From NCBI RefSeq assembly GCF_016793595.1, contig NZ_JAEULY010000004.1:434001-498000 (forward strand): DNA of 64,000 nucleotides, read 5' to 3'. Shown here piece by piece: positions 61,526 through 64,000 of this stretch. Position numbers and translations under genes: made by a program. This DNA comes from Phreatobacter sp. (GTDB lineage Bacteria; Pseudomonadota; Alphaproteobacteria; Rhizobiales; Phreatobacteraceae). Every line of letters begins with the position of its first letter. Position 1 is the first letter of the stretch. The notes beneath the pieces were generated by a model. The model ran no database searches. It saw nothing but the letters and a program-made list of their open reading frames with translations, and was not told the DNA's origin.

Positions 61526-63826
61526 ATGGAGCGCATTTCGGCGCCCAGCGCGGATGCGCTGATTCACGCCTACGGGCCGCGCGGCTTCGCGCAGCCGATC
61601 AACGCCTCCATCGAGTCCTGGCTGGCGCCCTACGAGCCCATCCTGCGCCGCCTCGTGCCGGTCCTGATTGTCGCCTTCCTGGTGGTCATGGGCGCAGGCG
61701 CCGCGCTCCAGATCTACAACAGCCGCATCGACGCTCTCACCGCCGTGCAGAACGACATCGCAACCGCCGCCTCGGCCGTCGATGCCGACCTCAACTACCG
61801 CGTCACGCTCACCGACGGCGACCTCGCCACCGCCGCCCAGATGGCTCTGGACCTCAGCGCCCCGCGCGTCGGCGCGCATCCCGGCCGCATCATGCTCGCG
61901 ACCGACGCCACCGGCATCGTCGTCGCCGCCATGCCCGCCGACGCGCGCCGGCGGTTCCTGGGCAAGCCGGTGGCTCCGCACTTCATTCGTCCCGCCGGCA
62001 CCACCGGCACCGACTACGTGCAGCTCATCTCCGGCGCGCAGGCGCTGATGGCGGTCAGGCCGCTGCCGCAGCCGCTGGCGAAGCTCTACGTCATTCAGAC
62101 CGTCGACGAGGCGCTCGCCAACTGGTGGCGCGCGACGCTGCTCACCAGCACGCTGTTCGCCACCACCGGCCTGCTGCTGCTGGTCATCGGCATCGCCTTC
62201 CACATCCAGACCATGCGCGCGGCCATCGCCGACATGGTGAACCACAATGCGCGCGCCACCATCGACGCGGCGCTGGAGAGCGGACGGTGCGGCCTGTGGG
62301 ACTGGGAGATCGGGGCCGCGCAGATGTTCTGGTCGGCCTCGATGTTCGAGTTGCTGGGCATGGCCGGCCGCGAGGGTCTTGTCACCATCGACGAACTGCA
62401 GCCGCTGCTTCACCCCGAGGACAGCTATCTCGGCGGCATCGCCTCCATGACCGGGCTCGACCCCGAAGCCGCCGTCGACTTCCAGTTCCGCATGCGCCAT
62501 GCGGAAGGCCGTTGGGTCTGGCTCCGGGCACGCGGCCGCGGCCTTGCCGTCGCCGGCGTTCCCTATCGTCGCTTCGTCGGCATCGTGGTGGACATCACCG
62601 AGCAGCTTGAGCTGGCGCGCCGCAACGCCGCCGCCGACCATCGCATCCGCGAGGCGATCGAGACGGTGTCGGAGGCCTTCGTGGTCTGCGACGACCGCGA
62701 CCGGATCGTGGTCTGCAACTCCAAGTTCCGCGAGCTCAACGGCCTCTCCGAGGAGACCGCCCGCCCCGGCGCGAGCTACCAGGAGGCGCTGGCCGCCGGC
62801 GGTGGCGCGAAAGTGGTGGACGGGCGCGTGCTCGGCAACGGCGCGCGCGACGGCGCCCGCGACCTCGAAGTCCAGCTCGCCGACGGCCGCTGGTTCCAGA
62901 TCTCCGAGCGGCGCACCCATTGCGACGGCTTCGTTTCGGTCGGCACCGACATCACCGCCCTGAAGCGGCACGAGAACCAGCTCACCGCCAGCGAGCAGCG
63001 CCTGCGCGCCAGCGTCGCCGACCTCCAGCGCAGCCAGTATGCGCTGGAAATGCAGACCCAGCAGCTTGCCGAACTCGCGGAGAAATATTCCGAGCAGAAG
63101 ACCCAGGCCGAGGAAGCCAGCCGCGCCAAATCCGAGTTCCTCGCCAATATGAGCCACGAGCTGCGCACGCCGCTGAACGCCATCATCGGCTTCTCGGAAA
63201 TCCTCAAGGACGGCCATTTCGGGCCGCTGGGCGTGACCAAATACGGCGAATATGCCCGCGACATCCATGACAGCGGCCATTTCCTGCTGTCGGTCATCGA
63301 CGATATCCTCGACATGTCCCGGATCGAGGCTGGCCGGCTGAAGCTCGATCCCCGCCCGACCCAGCTCGACGACACGCTGGAGGAGACCATGCGCGTCATC
63401 TCCAAGATGGCCGAGGACAAGGCCATCATCATCGAGGCCGAGGTGCCGCAGGACATGGCCCTCGTCGCGGACCGCCGGGCGGTGAAGCAGATCGCGCTCA
63501 ACCTCCTGTCGAACGCCGTCAAGTTCACCCCGCGCGGCGGCATGATCTCGGTCCGGGCGCGCAAGGCCCGCGGTGTCATCGCGATCGCCATCGAGGATAC
63601 CGGCATCGGCATCCCGCGCCGCGCCATCGACAAGCTCGGCAAGCCCTTCGAGCAGGTGCAGAGCCAGTTCTCGAAGAACCACAAGGGCTCGGGCCTCGGC
63701 CTCGCCATCGCCAAGTCGCTGGCGGAGATGCATGGCGGCTCGCTGCGTATCCGCTCCACCGAGGGACGCGGCACCACTGTCGTCGTCCGCCTGCCCGTCG
63801 CCGGTCCGGTGCCGCAGGCCGCCTGA
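61526..63826 (+). CDS. PAS-domain sensor histidine kinase, PleC/DivJ/PdhS-like
   Basis: 766 residues. Two membrane helices (about 40-60, VPVLIVAFLVVMGAGAALQI, and about 205-225, LFATTGLLLLVIGIAFHIQ) enclose a periplasmic sensor domain. Two PAS-like domains follow (SGRCGLWDWEIGAAQMFWSA; VSEAFVVCDDRDRIVVCNSK). The dimerisation domain has SHELRTPLNAIIGFSEILKD (His544) and HFLLSVIDDILDMSRIEAGR, the signature of the PleC/DivJ family of DivK kinases/phosphatases. The ATPase domain has NLLSNAVKFTPRGG, EDTGIGIP and GSGLGLAIAKSLAEMHGG. There is no receiver domain. GGGGGA lies about 8 bases before ATG 61526. Cell-cycle signalling is inferred from family and the GANTC cluster. Confidence 0.9.
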   Translation: MERISAPSADALIHAYGPRGFAQPINASIESWLAPYEPILRRLVPVLIVAFLVVMGAGAALQIYNSRIDALTAVQNDIATAASAVDADLNYRVTLTDGDLATAAQMALDLSAPRVGAHPGRIMLATDATGIVVAAMPADARRRFLGKPVAPHFIRPAGTTGTDYVQLISGAQALMAVRPLPQPLAKLYVIQTVDEALANWWRATLLTSTLFATTGLLLLVIGIAFHIQTMRAAIADMVNHNARATIDAALESGRCGLWDWEIGAAQMFWSASMFELLGMAGREGLVTIDELQPLLHPEDSYLGGIASMTGLDPEAAVDFQFRMRHAEGRWVWLRARGRGLAVAGVPYRRFVGIVVDITEQLELARRNAAADHRIREAIETVSEAFVVCDDRDRIVVCNSKFRELNGLSEETARPGASYQEALAAGGGAKVVDGRVLGNGARDGARDLEVQLADGRWFQISERRTHCDGFVSVGTDITALKRHENQLTASEQRLRASVADLQRSQYALEMQTQQLAELAEKYSEQKTQAEEASRAKSEFLANMSHELRTPLNAIIGFSEILKDGHFGPLGVTKYGEYARDIHDSGHFLLSVIDDILDMSRIEAGRLKLDPRPTQLDDTLEETMRVISKMAEDKAIIIEAEVPQDMALVADRRAVKQIALNLLSNAVKFTPRGGMISVRARKARGVIAIAIEDTGIGIPRRAIDKLGKPFEQVQSQFSKNHKGSGLGLAIAKSLAEMHGGSLRIRSTEGRGTTVVVRLPVAGPVPQAA

Positions 63827-63845
63827 AGCCTCAGAACGGTTGGTG

Positions 63846-63894
63846 GAGCATGATCTTCTCCGAAAACCGGTCCCCACTATTCGGGATCATGCTC
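63846..63894. repeat. Palindromic intergenic element common in Hyphomicrobiales
   Basis: GAGCATGATC (63846-63855) and GATCATGCTC (63885-63894) form a perfect 10-base stem; inside, CTCCGAAAACCGG and ATTCGGG-like parts give further pairing. I recognise this as very like a dispersed palindrome often seen between genes in this order. It lies between two convergent genes and touches the stop codon of the second, so it may act as a terminator. Confidence 0.65.
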
Positions 63895-64000
63895 TAGATA
63901 TCCCCGACGATGGCGCGAAACGCCTTGCGGACCTTGGCCTGCGTCTCGCCAACATAGGCGTCCAGCGTCACGAAATCCGGCAGCTCACCGGCGCGCGCCA
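63894..64000 (-). CDS. C-terminal fragment, possibly glutamine-synthetase adenylyltransferase
   Basis: Only the last 35 codons are in the window; they read ...GELPDFVTLDAYVGETQAKV then RKAFRAIVGDI and stop at 63894-63896. A C-terminal helix of this kind resembles the end of GlnE, and, from memory, glnE often neighbours a PAS histidine kinase gene in this order. The fragment is too short for certainty. Confidence 0.4.
   Translation of the reverse strand, partial: ARAGELPDFVTLDAYVGETQAKVRKAFRAIVGDI

Noticed and set aside
1-64000. CRISPR arrays, tRNA/rRNA genes, insertion sequences, prophage genes
   Set aside because: No repeat-spacer pattern, transposase or integrase protein, or recognisable RNA gene was seen when reading the window; a dedicated tRNA scan was not possible.

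Overview
The window is a GC-rich, gene-dense chromosomal segment of an alphaproteobacterium, most probably of the order Hyphomicrobiales (Rhizobiales). The protein families point there: a PrtD/PrtE-type secretion pair beside an exopolysaccharide locus, a PleC/DivJ-type histidine kinase, and an Azospirillum-like L-arabinose oxidation enzyme. So do a cluster of GANTC (CcrM) sites and a palindromic element of a kind common in this order. I do not claim a genus. No rRNA, tRNA, CRISPR array or insertion sequence was recognised.

1-2110: the 3' part of dusA, a ModE-like regulator and a divergent ArsR-family regulator.

2606-30390 is one large surface-polysaccharide region in several transcription blocks. 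(a) 2606-7614 (+): a repeat-containing glycosidase-like protein without a signal peptide, then a type I secretion ATPase and adaptor that probably export it. (b) 7664-10823 (-): a LuxR-type regulator, UDP-glucose dehydrogenase and a UDP-glucuronate 4-epimerase, which supply uronic acids. (c) 11534-17709 (+): a nucleotidyltransferase, an aminotransferase, an initiating sugar-phosphate transferase and a LegB-like 4,6-dehydratase (together a plausible route to a 4-amino-4,6-dideoxy sugar), then a secreted beta-propeller protein and an outer-membrane export protein. (d) 17763-29452 (-): a glycosyltransferase, an O-antigen-ligase/polymerase-like protein, an asparagine-synthase-type amidotransferase, a Wzc-like co-polymerase with a degenerate kinase domain, a P-loop-kinase/flippase fusion and a free-standing adenylation-carrier-thioesterase protein. 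(e) 29629-30390 (-): a response regulator without the usual phosphoacceptor aspartate. A plausible product is an acidic polysaccharide whose uronic acids may be amidated and whose amino sugar may be acylated. The kinase-flippase fusion and the NRPS-like protein are the least conventional parts.

30391-31154 is unusually AT-rich and holds no confident gene. From 31155 the window is mainly metabolic: a small membrane protein, a double GNAT, a PEP-mutase-family enzyme, RsuA, an RsmC-like methyltransferase, a putative L-arabonate dehydratase, a VapBC module, an aminotransferase, an acyl-CoA dehydrogenase, a CoA-transferase/hydrolase, a putative 2-keto-3-deoxy-L-arabonate dehydratase, an amidase, a dipeptide-type ABC transporter operon and adenine deaminase. 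An MFS transporter, glutaryl-CoA dehydrogenase, a cytochrome c, an alpha/beta hydrolase, a secreted protein of unknown function, a CDF transporter with a triplicated C-terminal domain and aminopeptidase N follow. The window ends with a PleC-like kinase and the tail of a gene that may be glnE.
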